Assembly (NCBI RefSeq): GCF_030253575.1
Contig: NC_080561.1
Span: forward strand, 10,264,501 to 10,328,500
DNA length: 64,000 nucleotides
DNA from: Rhododendron vialii
Taxonomy: Eukaryota; Streptophyta; Magnoliopsida; Ericales; Ericaceae
Direction: 5' to 3'
Position 1 is the first letter of the stretch. Each line of letters begins with the position of its first letter. Of this stretch, positions 23,895-35,710 are shown in pieces. Both the position numbers and the translations under genes were made by a program. The notes beneath the pieces are model-generated. The model saw only the letters and a list, made by a program, of their open reading frames with translations, had not been told where the DNA came from and ran no database searches.

Positions 23895-24060
23895 TTCTTG
23901 CGCACCCTCGAGCCGTCGGATCGTACATTCGATGGCTCAGATCTCATCTCGACAATAAACGACTTTTGATTGTTGGTTGCCGATATGAGATCCGAGCTGT
24001 CCAATGCACGATCCGATAACTCGGAGGTGCGCTGCACAGTACCGTGCACCTCGCCGTGTG
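23895..24060. mobile_element. Foldback element, AGCCGTCGGATCG type
   Basis: Arms around CGATGGCTCAGATCTCATC and (reverse strand) CGGACAGCTCGGATCTCATATC surround a short AT-rich centre. Similar wording (CAGATCTCATCTCGACAA) recurs immediately after CXE3 at about 46300. Confidence 0.5.
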
Positions 24061-24224
24061 CACAACACCAACCTGAAGTTCGCCATTCTCTCTATCTTTG
24101 TCTTTTTCTCTTTTTGGTAAATATTATTCTCTTAATCTTTTTTTGGTGTAACGTCTCAATCTTAAAACATACTTATATGGTACTATACTTGTCACCCTGG
24201 CGTCACATTTTGAGACCAGAAAGT

Positions 24225-24560
24225 CCACACTTCCCGACTCATTTTCCTCATCGGAATCCCGACACCCCGCCGGGTCCACTCCGGTCACCGGACGGCTGAT
24301 CCGAGCCGTCCAAAAATTCTATAAAAAAAATCCATGTGGGCCGACGTATTTGGGTGGCCGATCCGAACACTTCATTTTTTGTGTATATATACACAAATAT
24401 ACACACAAAAAATGGAGTGTTTGGATCGGCCATCTAAACACGTCGGATGCCGTTGATTCTCTCGCATGCCCACTCAGATTTTTTTTATAGAATTTTTGGA
24501 CGGCTCGGATCAGCCGTCCGGTGGCCGGAATGGACCCGGCGGGGCGTCGGAATTCCGATC
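24225..24560. mobile_element. Foldback MITE copy C
   Basis: Arms contain CCGGACGGCTGATCCGAGCC on the left and GGACGGCTCGGATCAGCCGT on the right, with GGGTCC...GGACCC further out and CGGAATTCCG near the right end. The centre carries inverted copies of ATTTTTTGTGTATATA. Same family as copies A, B, D and E. Confidence 0.8.
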
Positions 24561-26939
24561 GGAATTCTCAGGTCAGGAACTGTAGCTTTACTCTTTTGAG
24601 ACCGATGTACGTGGCCAACCAATTTTCTTCTTGGAGAGGTGAAGCTACCGGCCAACGGCCAATTTCAAAGTGTTCCAACCTAACTCTGTTGGTATTCCAC
24701 GTTTTTAACCGGAGTTTGGTCAACAAATGGACAACGGAAGGTTCCAACCAAAAATCAATTGGCAATATAAGTGCAGTAACATCTAGATTATATTTTAACC
24801 GAGCTTAGGTAGCTTCAGTAAGTGATGTGGTATGAAGTCCAACCCTATCCATTACGTGTTACCCGGATGCACGTGGAGGTGAATTGATGATTAATGAGGT
24901 GAGGTGATTGACTCGGACGAAGACTCGACCACATGAGGTGAGGCCTCCCATGAGCTAATACTTATTGACAGAAGGTGGAGTAACCTTCGTAATCAGAGGA
25001 GAGATAGACTATGCATCGTATGCAATTGACTTAGCGGGTGTGGAATCGTACTTAATTGTAGTAGGGTTATGGAATCAACTCTTATAGAAAGGATGTTAAA
25101 TAACCTTAATGTGGTTCAACAGGTTGGTTTGGGGTTAGGAAGTCGTGAGTTTTTTACACCGAAGATGTGGTAGCGTTCGTTTGCCATTTTAGTTTTGTTT
25201 TTCAATCATTATCCTATTTCTTTCTCCAATCATTATCCTATTTTTTCAATTATTACTTTCTCATCTCTCTCTATCTCTCTCCAATCATTACCTACTCTCC
25301 AATCATTACTCTATTTCTCTCTCCACCCGCCACCAAAACTAAACTAAACTAAACTGCTAACCAAACAATAACATCTTGGGTATCCTGTAGAGCCGTCCCT
25401 GCTCGTGAGACGAACCAAAAAGGCATCACTTGATTTTTGGGATGAAGATGCAGAAGCTCAATGGAAAATGCGATGTACATGGAAAAATGAAATCTATGCC
25501 CAAAACTTTGAGAACTCGTTTTTTAAATCCTTCGTGATTACCCTCCAAGAAAATCTCTCCCAAACAGGCCTTTAACCTTTTCGTTTCCATTGAATAGAGA
25601 GATTATAATTTAAACTTCAGGAGACAATCGGCACGTCGAAAATTATATTGATACGGGTTATTGCAATTATGGACACGTTTGTCTTGAGAAAGATGACCAC
25701 ATTTGGTCAAGCTCATTTATAGCAGAATAAATTTGTAGCGATCATGTATTGATTGATATTCGATAAACAGAAATTTGAACGTGATTGATGATCGAGTTTT
25801 TTTTATTTTTTATAAATGAATGATTTCAATTATCAAAAACCAAACACACAAATAGACAAACTGAATGATCCAGGTCATTTTAAGGGTCAAGAGAGGAGTT
25901 GCTCCCAAATTATAACTCCTTCTCAACAAAGGCTACGATTCAGAGTGATCGCGCGAGTGTTCTACTCTTCAAGTACCTATTTATCAAAAACTGAGTCAAA
26001 TACGAAAAAAAAAATACCAAGTCAGCTCACATAAGATTGTCTCAATTTGAATTGGACCTTCACTAATAAATAATAAAAATTTTCATTCATAAATTAATCA
26101 AGGTGCACGTGAGCTGCTTAGTAAACAATAAAATTGCTTTGCTGGCATCAAGCCACGCCGGCTCATTTTCAAGCTTGTAGCTCACGGTCGCACCTCCAGA
26201 ATTGTCCCAGTTGCTTGGATAGGGGGGCTGTCCCGTAGCATTCCCTTTGTTTATTTCCCTTTCTGGTTGTATCTGGTTCTGGTTCTATAATTGGCAATAA
26301 AAAACAAAAATCACGATGTATAGAAAAATTATCTGTGTTAGACTTTTTCCCATATTTCTCACTTAAATCACTTATGTTGGCTTTATGGGGATCAGTATCC
26401 ACCCTGTACTCAAGACGCCCCCTACTAGCACAGAGCAAGCATATTGGGAGGACTAACCATCTTCACACATTGGTGCTGCATGGACAGCATTGAGAAGCCC
26501 CTCATATCCACATGCCGCTAAGTGCAGGGCTCTGCGCTGCTCTTTAAAGATTAAATTACGCATTCCTCTATTAGCAATTGTTTTTAGGTAAGTTAATTAG
26601 CATCTAATCCAACAACCCGAGCTTAGTTAGTATAATCTAGACCTTATTCTGCCTATTACCTTGGAACCCTTCATAAATCCATCACGATGTCAGAGCTAAG
26701 TCTTTAGTGCGTCTCATCTCATGTGGTCGAGTCTCTGATGCCCGAGTCAAATCGTCTCGTCTCTTCAATACGTACATCCACATACATTCGAGTTGCGCGC
26801 GATAGAAAGTGTCATATTTTATCTCACATCGTTCATCTGTTCTATTCAAATTTAGTTAATATAATTTAGAGGCTACTCAATCTATTACTACCTCTGAACC
26901 CTTCAAAAATCTATCAATATTTAACCGATATCATGTGGA
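24561..26939. other. Long intergenic stretch with related inverted fragments
   Basis: No gene was recognised. The stretch at about 24890-25120 (with 'gactcgaccacatgaggtgag') is related in inverted orientation to about 26590-26800 (with 'catctcatgtggtcgagtc'), suggesting two copies of one decayed repeat. Pyrimidine-rich tandem wording ('ccaatcattac') lies at about 25200-25320. Confidence 0.45.
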
Positions 26940-26944
26940 TAGCA

Positions 26945-27315
26945 ACAACAATGATACCCCCACCGCCCACCGCCCACCGCTCCGCCCACCGCACATTCGC
27001 CGGGCCTACTCCGGCCACCGGACGGCCGATTCGAACCGTCCAAAAGTTCTAAAAAAAAACCTAGTGGGCTTACGTTAGAATAAATGACATCCGACATGTA
27101 TAAGTGCTCGATCCGAACTTCCAAAAATTAGATGATCCGAGCCATTAAAAAATGGAAGATTGGTTCGAGCACTTACACACTTCGGATGCCATTTATTCTC
27201 GCGGAAGCCCACTCGGTTTTTTTTTATAGAATTTTTGAACGGTTCGGATCGGCCGTCCACTGGTTGGAGTGGGCTCGGCGAGCGTGCGGTGGGCGGAGTG
27301 GTGGTTGGTGGCCGG
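26945..27315. mobile_element. Foldback MITE copy D, upstream of CXE2
   Basis: The arms share CCACCGGACGGCCGATTCGA and its counterpart TCGGATCGGCCGTCCACTGG, with an outer CGCCCACCGC/GCGGTGGGCG inverted repeat. It ends about 170 bp before the CXE2 start codon, so it lies within the probable promoter or leader. Confidence 0.8.
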
Positions 27316-27484
27316 TGGATGTATCATTGTCCATAGCAAAAAGCCTAGAAGCTACCACTAACTTTTGCATACATAAACCTGCATCCCAACCCATCTAACC
27401 GATTCAACAAACATTCCATACTACTTGTATATTGTTTCTCTCTCTCTCTCTCTCTAAACTGGTCTCTCTGTCGCCAGCATAGCT

Positions 27485-28390
27485 ATGGAATTGAGCGCCA
27501 GTGAAGTAGTAACCCATGAATTCCCCCCATACTTCCGGGTATACAAAGACGGCCGCATCGAACGCTTCAAAAAGTTCACACCCGTCCCCGTGACCGTCGA
27601 GCCCAAAACGGGTGTCAAAATCGGGGACGTCACGATCTCCCCCGAAATCGGAGCTCGCATCTTCAAGCCCAAAATCGACGGTCCAGGCCAAAAGCTGCCC
27701 CTCGTCGTCCACTACCACGGCGGGGCCTTCTGTGTGGGGTCACCCTTCGACGCCACCACCCTAGTATTCCTCTCCTCTCTGGCCTCGGAAGCCAGAGTGA
27801 TCGCCGTTTCCGTGGACTATAGGCTTGCCCCAGAGCACAAACTGCCAATCGCATACGACGACTCGTGGTCCGCGTTCCAGTGGATTTCTACCCACTCGAA
27901 TGGGAACGGACCCAACCCGTGGCTAAATAAGTTCGCGGATTTTGACCGGGTTTTCTTGATGGGCGAGAGCGCTGGGGCCAACATAGCCCAACAAGTGGCA
28001 GTCAAGGCCGGGTTGGGTGGATTAGACATGTTTCGGATCCATGGCTTAATCATGGCGCACCCGTATTTTGCGGATCACGAACCGGACAAGTTGATCCAGT
28101 TCTTGTACCCGGAAAGTAGCGGGGCGGAGGACGACCCGAGGTTGAACCCAAAGTCGGATCCGGATTTGGGGAAAATGGGTTGCCCGAAGGTGCTCGTTTG
28201 CGTGGCGGATAAGGATTGGTTTAAGCCAAGAGGTGTGACCTATTGTGGGACCTTGAAAAGTAGTATTTGGAAAGGTGACGTGGAGTTGGTGGAAACTGAA
28301 GGGACCCACTGTTTCCATGTGTTTGATCCCAGTAGTGAAGAGGCTGGGCTATTGAGGCAAAGGTTTGGTTCTTTCATAAATCAAGCTTGA
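27485..28390 (+). CDS. Carboxylesterase CXE2
   Basis: An intact single-exon alpha/beta-hydrolase of 301 residues, a predicted soluble cytosolic carboxylesterase; no signal peptide or membrane segment is visible. The start at 27485 fits the family N-terminus (ASEVVTHEFPPYFRVYKDG) and follows a CT-rich leader. Triad: Ser162 in GESAG, Asp244 in ADKDWF, His275 in EGTHCF. The oxyanion-hole motif is HGGA (78-81), not the HGGG of the other four copies. The loop before the catalytic His is also one residue shorter than in CXE3-5 (EGTH against EGEDH). Other family landmarks are VDYRLAPEH at 110-118 and DDSW at 125-128. The nearest intact paralogue is about 17 kb downstream. Confidence 0.93.
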   Translation: MELSASEVVTHEFPPYFRVYKDGRIERFKKFTPVPVTVEPKTGVKIGDVTISPEIGARIFKPKIDGPGQKLPLVVHYHGGAFCVGSPFDATTLVFLSSLASEARVIAVSVDYRLAPEHKLPIAYDDSWSAFQWISTHSNGNGPNPWLNKFADFDRVFLMGESAGANIAQQVAVKAGLGGLDMFRIHGLIMAHPYFADHEPDKLIQFLYPESSGAEDDPRLNPKSDPDLGKMGCPKVLVCVADKDWFKPRGVTYCGTLKSSIWKGDVELVETEGTHCFHVFDPSSEEAGLLRQRFGSFINQA

Positions 28391-29045
28391 TTGATAGCCT
28401 TTTGGTAATTCATTAATTTGGTTGTGTTTAATCTCCAAATTGAAAATAATTGTTGTGTGATTTACCTCTTCTTATTTATTTTGATTTGGGAAAAGCCACT
28501 AGGTGGAAGAAGGCATGTGGTAAAATGTTTACATTTTAAGTGATTCAGAAAAAGTCGCCAACATTTTGGAGTGACTATGAACGCTACTCTCATTCTTATC
28601 GATGGTTTAATTGTTTGATTAGGCGTTTTTATCTATTTACATGCATTTTGACTATTTGCATATAGGTAGTCATTAAAGGCTAGCAAAATTGTTAATTAAT
28701 TAGAAAATATGACATCATCAACTATCTCACCAAACGTATGTCGATCTATTTTATGTGATTTGTTGTGTACTTCATGAGCTTTCTATAGGTGGTGATTCGT
28801 TGGAAATAGATTAGAAATCATTTTATCAATACAAATGTTGCTTTTCTAGCTAGATTATCACCGACTTTTAAGTTTATGAATTGTATTTCTGGAGTTGACA
28901 TTGCGTATAGTATAATAGTTTATTTAGCTAATTTGCTTAAGAAAGTTGATAAATCGTGTTTGCTTATTAACAATCACTTATTAAGATTTTATAGCTTATT
29001 TGACCAAATAAGTGTGATTATTTTAAGCTTCAATTTGTACATTTT
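28391..29045. other. CXE2 downstream region
   Basis: AT-rich, probably containing the CXE2 3' UTR in its first 100-200 bases. No further gene was recognised. Confidence 0.5.
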
Positions 29046-29240
29046 TGGGGGAAGTGATTTTCACACTCTCCTTTTTATAATCCACAATTTTTTTTTTTTT
29101 TTGGTCTTTATTCATATGAATTTACGATTTTATTCTTGAATGTGTGAAAAAGGGCAACATAGTAAAAAAGTAACATAATAAATTCATGCGGATAAAGACA
29201 AAACAATAGGAGTTGACAATGATAATCATTTTTTTTCCTT
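29046..29240. mobile_element. AT-rich MITE-like element
   Basis: It begins AAGTGATTTTCACACTCTCC and ends with a weakly inverted 'gacaatgataatcatt'. The interior TTTATTCATATGAATTTACG and 'aataaattcatgcggataaagacaaaac' are mutually inverted. It resembles the sequence around 15.66-15.83 kb. Confidence 0.55.
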
Positions 29241-29282
29241 TTTATATGAATTTGTGAAAATACATTTTACAGAATAACACTT

Positions 29283-29412
29283 AGGCCCCTTTCTGCTAAG
29301 GGATAAATACTTTTTTGAATTAAATGCATGTAATGTATTGTGAGAGAATGACATGTTTCGTAAATCGAAAAATAAGTACTTAAAAAATAAAAACCTTAGC
29401 TCAACGGAGCCT
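29283..29412. mobile_element. Short MITE-like element
   Basis: It runs from TAGGCCCCTTTCTGC to GGAGCCTA with internal 'aaaaataagtacttaaaaaa'. It is similar to about 25-220 of this window. A terminal TAGGC/GCCTA inverted repeat is visible but short. Confidence 0.45.
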
Positions 29413-30179
29413 AGTTCAAGAGTGTTTCTATAGAACGATTAAGGTGAATTGGGAAGTTTCTATAGTATATAATACGTTATTCTACAACTTATTTAACAAA
29501 CAGTCTAAACTTTTATTTTAGCTTATAAAAAATTGCATCAAGCAAGTTTCCAACTTATTTTATGTTTTGAAAAAAAGTAATAAAAACACTCATAATAAAA
29601 TAATTATCGGACCATTTTTCTACCATCTCTCATAAAATCAATTGGTGTTAGCGAAGACTTTAATTAAGTCTTTTATGGCATTCGACATCGCACCCGCAAG
29701 TCTATTTTTAGAGCGATCGCAGAGAGTGACATTGTGTAACCAAATCCATGGGAACACTCTGGACCCAACAATAATCTAAATTTCAGTGTTTCACCACTGG
29801 ACTAGATGAGATTATTTGCCCATTTAAATCTACATATGATGGACTATCTAATAGTACAAGCGGTATTAATAAGTCTTACCTTTTGAGATTATTTCCCTCT
29901 TAATCTAACGGTCAAAAATAATCTTTCATACTTTATATCATTCTTTTTTCTCACCCAAATGAAACATAGTACCGCTAAATTCCACACTATATACAATATA
30001 GTATTTAAGATCACAAGTATGAAACCTATCAGTTCGATGAACTCATAGAGGGTGCTGTAGCGCAGGGCGGCACACAACTATTGATCTTATTAATCAACGT
30101 CTAGAATAAAAACAATTTTTACCGGTACATAAAAGACATTTATTTTCAGTCTAAGTTTAAAAAAGTATCTCAACTATTA
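29413..30179. other. Intergenic stretch before the LTR retrotransposon
   Basis: No gene was recognised; AT-rich with no clear repeat boundaries. Confidence 0.5.
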
Positions 30180-30739
30180 TGTAGACACCCCAATCTGGAC
30201 TTCCAGATTAGTTTACTTTCGGTTTTTGATTCCCCGATGATGAAACGGATCAAAAACACATCGGGAATGATAAGTGTTTGAGTTTTGAGTGTTTGACACC
30301 CTTTTGGAACCTAACCAAATCAGAGCCACTTCAAAAGCCAAAAACCCTACTGGCACGCGTTGGTTGAGAGCCCGTGCGCGCAGATCAACTTGACAGGTGT
30401 TGGTCAATGGTCAAAACTTGACCATTGACCAACGCATGAGACCAACGCGTGAGTAGGTAGTACATGCGTGCAACAGAATGACACCAGCGCGCGCTGGTCA
30501 AACTGTCAGGTGGTGGTCAACAGTCAAAGTTTGACTGTTGACCCTCGCGCCATAGTGCAACCCTCGTGCGCCAGACTAACTCCCACGTGTGCCAGACTAA
30601 CTCCATCGCGCGCCGGAGCGCAATGCCTGTTCCCACCAACTTTTCTTGAGGTGGAAACTTGGCCACCAATGCAACCTCAGCCAACCTCGTGGACTGGCTG
30701 AATCCCTCTCTTTGAAGCCCATATCTACCTCCCTCTCTC

Positions 30740-30750
30740 CCTATAAATAC
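30740..30750 (+). promoter_or_regulatory. TATA box in the 5' LTR
   Basis: CCCTATAAATACCCC, conserved at the matching place in the 3' LTR (about 42481-42492). Confidence 0.6.
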
Positions 30751-31509
30751 CCCATTTGTTCATCCATTTGAAGGGTTCAAGTGTTCCAAAAAATACAAAG
30801 TATCAAGTTTCAAGTGATACAAAGCCCTAACCCTAATTCCAAGCAATACAAGCAACCTTGTTTTCTTGCTTCTATCACTCATACTCCTTCAAAAACATAG
30901 CTTGTTCTTCCACCCCAATCAACCTCACACTCAAAGCTCAAGCACATTTCAAACCCAAAAATCAAAGGTATAACTTACCTTTGTTCTGCTTTCTGTTCTG
31001 ATCCCTGAGGGGGGTTGGCAGGGTCAAGGCTGATAATCAATACCAGTCCTGGCCCTAAAGCTGGTAAGGTTTCAAAGATCGTCATGATAGGACCAGCGCG
31101 CGACACTCCGTTGCTACACGCGCTGGACCGCGTGGGGATTGGTTTCCTACTGTTTTATGTCTTCTTGTACATTTAGATCACTGTTAAGTATGAAAATAAT
31201 CAGTTTACTGCTTTCCTTTGTTAGAAATGCTAGCTGTAGTTCAATATGTATTTCTGTTGTTATGGAGTACCACTGCGACCTTTCTGAACATACCTCAGAA
31301 CCTAGAAACATGTAAACCAAGCAATAGTCTGGTTCAGTCCCGCTCGAGCCAGGGCGCGACAATCGCGCGCCAGAGCGCAACCATCGCGCGCCAGAGCGCC
31401 ACCATCGCGCATCAGACTGCCTCTGACCAGTGAGTGGCCTTGCATGAGTAATTTGGCCTTAGGCCGTTATTTTGTCCCCATACTGTTTATGGGGTGTTTT
31501 GTTAAATTA

Positions 31510-31911
31510 CTAGCGCATGCCCGTGCCTGAAGGCACGGCTCGAACAACCACTGCCCAACGATTCCAACTATGCAAAAAACAATTGCCCAAGCATATTCAT
31601 TGATTTGGTTAATTTGAATTAACAAATAAAGAACAAATAATTTAGCAATCTCCAACTTGTGCATGCAAAAACTCATTGTTGCATAAAACTTGATAAAATA
31701 AAACACACCATCCAAGACACTAATGGAAATAGGAACGATACACAACTATGAAAATATGTGACTTGAGGAGATATATATTAAAAGCTTAAAAGAACGCATG
31801 AAAACATGTCATATTCACAAAAGGCATCATTCCAATGTAAGCACATGGTTCACGATCCAAAATCATACAATGATGTGTCATGCTTGTAATAAGGTTTTCT
31901 TATTATATAGA
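31510..31911 (-). mobile_element. Non-autonomous Helitron, 402 bp
   Basis: On the minus strand it starts TCTATATAATAAGAAAACC and ends with a hairpin (GCCGTGCCTTCAGGCACGG), a short spacer and CTAG, next to a host T. The host bases on either side are A and T, as Helitrons require. No Rep/helicase is encoded. Confidence 0.78.
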
Positions 31912-33659
31912 TTTCTCATGTTTTTTTGAAGTCACGCTCGAAAATTGACCTGTAATATTACATGAAGAGGAAATGGAAGCAGCCCATCAAAAAAGAAAAA
32001 AAGGAATTGGAAGCAAAAAGAACGATACACCATGTTCCAAATGCACTTGCCACACCTTGCACCAACCAACCAAGTCACTCAGATTAAAAGCCTTACCCAA
32101 TTTTTCTCTTTTCTATTCCATCCGGCAAGTTGCCTTTTCTTTTTCCTTGCCATTTGTGGTAGATCTTTGTCTTTATTGAGCCATTTTTTCTTGCCTTCGA
32201 TTTTCCTTTTAATAATTGCAAAATTATTCTTGTATATGTAACCTTAATGCAAATCCAATACAATTAGCAAAAAGAGAAATAGCAGCAGATTTGCACAACT
32301 TCAAATCAAACTTTCTAGTTTTCCATTGCCTCTACACATTGGAGATAGAAAATAGATGATAAGCTTACAAAATATTAACTCAATTAGTATCAAGGCATCT
32401 ATGTAGCCCCGATGCGGACACAAACACCAAAATGGGGCACGGTAATTCTAAAAAAGTGGAGTCACGAACACGCAATTACTTAAAATAATTGTTTTTAGTT
32501 ATGCAAACCTTTAATCAGAGAAAATTTAGGTTAGAACCCCTATTGAATGCAATATTGACTCATGGTGCATGCCTATACAACACATATGTTTTTGCTTTTG
32601 GACCAGTACTTTTATAGTTTCAACCTCGAAAAGCTTTTAAAATTGATCTGTTAAAATTATCCTATCATGTCTCTGTGCGTGTCATCGACATGACCCACAA
32701 TAAAGAAGTTTTATGTGTACCGGGAGTGTCCGACGCAAATACAAAGATCTCTAAGAGTGTCGGTGCCTCATAAGAAAGCAAAAAAGCAAAAGAAAAAAGT
32801 GAGGAAGTTCGCATGACATTTTTTTTATCTCAAGTTGGTCAACCTTATAACCAAAACTTCTTGTTATGAAGAAATTACATATACCATAAGAAACATAAGT
32901 CCACAACCTATAAGAGTGGTGGTATAAGATAGAAATTAAAGTAGCATCACGGAAAATTTATATACACATAGGGTGCCTAATTCCATCCTAAGATTATTTC
33001 TACCTCTTGACCTCAGCAACCAAAATTGTTTTTCTGCAACCAAATAATATAGTCTCCACTTTACATCAGTTAGAAGGGGAGAAAGGAGAAAACTGGCAGA
33101 AAAAATGACGTACCGAATGTTTTCTATTCACTTTTCTTCCAATCTTTTTTGTTCACAATTGTCTTGCTCACAATTGTCTCGCTCCCGATCAAATACAACT
33201 TCTGGAATAAAGATAAGAAAGCACTCTGAGCCATGTGTGGAGGAACTTTCTGAACTCGCACCATTTTTCGGTAATCTAATGTGTTGGAACTTAAAGAACT
33301 AAATTGACTCTTGTGTCTCAATCAAACCAAATTGAGTCAATTAGGGTAGGCACGTAACGTATAGCATAGGAGTATATAATAAATTTCTTTATAGAGGTGT
33401 ATCCCTCTTTCCCTCATGATTAATTTCTCTGCTACATATTTACCTTATGTGATTGTACCAATAGAAAAAAAATATTAGTAGTACCTCGAATTTAAGCTCG
33501 ATGCAAAATTTCTCTAAATGTATTTTTGCTAATTTTTCCTGCAGTAAAATATTAGAAAGTAAGAAGAAGGTAGAAGAAAACAATTAACAAAGTTAGGATT
33601 AACGTAAAAGACCCAAGGTTGTCAAAAATAAAAATAAAAAACTATTCTCTCACACTCAT

Positions 33660-34080
33660 ATTTTTTTCTCCCAATTTTCGGCAAAAGAAACCCAATTTGA
33701 GTAAAAATCGTTCAAGAAAAAAATTCAAATTTACATGAGAAGTGAAAAAAATCCTTCGATGTTTCCATTGCATGAGACCTGAAAAAAACCGTTCAAGAAA
33801 CTCCCAATTTTCGACAAAAGAAACCCAATATGAGTAAAAATCGTTCAAGAAAAAAATCGAACTTGCATGAGAACTGAAAAAAAATCCATGTTTGAATCCC
33901 TTGCATGAGGTCTGAAAAAAATCGTTCAAGAATCTTCAAATTTTCGGCAAAACAAACCCAATATGAGTAAAAAGTGTTTAAGAAAAAAATCGTGACATGC
34001 TTGAGAACTGAAAAAAATCCTTCGATGTTTGAATCCCTTATATGATAACTGAAAAAAATCGTTCAAGAAATCGAACTTAC
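33660..34080. repeat. Degenerate tandem repeat, about 3 units of roughly 120-130 bp
   Basis: Units contain CAATTTTCGGCAAAAGAAACC followed by GAGTAAAAATCGTTCAAGAA and then 'actgaaaaaaatcc', diverging by substitutions. The array lies inside the insertion in the 5' LTR. Confidence 0.75.
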
Positions 34081-35690
34081 CTCACTATTGGTAAGCTGAC
34101 GGAAGGACTACGTTGAAACAAAATTGAAAGTGCAAGATTCAAATGGATGAAAATGAAATTACAGAGAATGTGGACCTTCTAAAGAAGGTTTCCGAAACTT
34201 TCATAATTGTGGTAACAATCTTTCCCACCAATCACCCTAGTTCAAAATTGCACGTTTCCTTTAGTTTCGTAGATTTGGTAAATGTGGTAATTCTATTTTC
34301 CGGAATCATAGGGAACTAATCACCAAAAATCTCACATTACCCTTTCCGAATATACCTCTAATCCTAGGGTCAAAAATACACGGACAAAATTCAAAGAGCA
34401 CGGATCTGTTCGGTCTGGATCGGTTTCACAGTCCTCGGTTTTTCTTGGACTGCCCTACAAATATTGGAGATAATTTTGACTGATTATAGATTACCATAAT
34501 GTGTATTCAATTTTGGCTTGATTATAGAGTACCATAGTTAGCCACTAATTTCGGTTGAAAATGAATGATTGAATCGGCATAATTTTCCACTAATTTTGGC
34601 TGAAAATGCATGATTGAACCGGCATAAGATCAGATTTTCGGAATATTATTAGTCAATAAAAGAAAGAGTTAGGATTAAGATTAGAATTAGTCAATCAAAG
34701 AAAGGCATGATTGATTTAATTTCTGGAATATAGCATTAGGATTAGGATTGTACCATATTGGCTGACTATACAATTTTCGGAATATACAATTTTGGCGGAT
34801 TATAGCATTAGGATCAGGATAACATCATTAGTTATAGATTACCATAATTAGTCACAAATTTCCGAAATATTAGGCATGATTGATTCAAAGTCATGTGAAA
34901 AGGATTCAAAGGCATTTATTTTCAATCCAACGGTTGAAAAATATGTACCAATCTAACGGTGAAAAATATATACCACCTTCCCATATTATTTTGTTAAATT
35001 ATAGGGTTTTTCAGCCTTTTAACTGTATATTCTAACTGCTTAGAACTGTTTATCAATTGCTTGATTTGTCCTGGGTGTGCACTGATCCTTCCGGAGCCCA
35101 GAAAATGGTAAAAACAGAGGCTACAAGCAAAGCAAACTCACGCGCGCTTGTGTGGTATTCGCGCGCGCAGGTTGTAATCACATGCAGTGATCTACGTGGA
35201 TTGGATCAGTGCATGTAGATTCCTTCTTGTACACGTCAATTCAATACAGTGCGCCTGGTTTGCTCTGTTAAACAGAACCTGGCCTTTACCCTATTTACTA
35301 ACTGCTCATCCATGCTACCTATCACATCGTGCAAATATGTTACAGTTTTAAATCCCTATTAAACTATTCTCCTGTTCTAATTGGCTAAAGAATTGATTAA
35401 TCAAACAGAATCGCAAATATTTTTGCAAATGCCTAAGTAGAGACCGATTTCCGGATTGGATGAGAGGGGTGCCTTAAAACCCTTCCCCTCTCGTAACCTG
35501 GCTCCCGAACCCAGATATGGTTTTGACGGACTGGTGCCTTCACCTTTTTCAAATCAAACAGCGCAGCAAGCGTTTCAATTCGGTTCCTTGGGTGTCGGAC
35601 CTTCAAACCCAAGTGGCAACTCTGAATTAAGCGCTCGTCTGCCAAAAGCGCGCTCATCGATCCGCCTTTTTCCGGTCACACTGCTCACAG

Positions 35691-35710
35691 TGGTGACTCT
35701 GCTAGGGATC
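35691..35710 (+). other. Primer-binding site
   Basis: TGGTGACTCTGCTAGGGATC begins one base after the 5' LTR end. It resembles the tRNA-Arg-type site of plant Tat/Ogre elements (recalled from family knowledge, not searched). Confidence 0.65.

Larger units (their letters stand above)
31497..35001. mobile_element. 3.5-kb insertion in the 5' LTR with 13-bp flanking direct repeats
   Basis: TTTTGTTAAATTA occurs at 31497-31509 and 34989-35001, and the LTR reads on directly from 35002. A 13-bp target duplication suits a retroposon better than a Helitron, but no reverse-transcriptase or poly-A hallmark was found. The left edge is a 402-bp Helitron-like element. No gene was recognised inside. Confidence 0.55.
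30180..35689 (+). repeat. 5' LTR (about 2.0 kb without its 3.5-kb insertion)
   Basis: It runs from TGTAGACACC to GCTCACA just before the primer-binding site. TATAAATA at about 30742 in CCCTATAAATACCCC is the likely promoter. Tandem CGCGCGCCAGAGCGC-type units lie near 31360-31410. LTR sequence is interrupted between 31509 and 35002. Confidence 0.8.

Noticed and set aside
31510..34988. The whole 3.5-kb insertion as one Helitron
   Set aside because: A good Helitron 5' start (TCTATATAATAAG) is found on the minus strand at 31911, which gives a 402-bp element with correct A/T flanks. No TC end is present at the far right.
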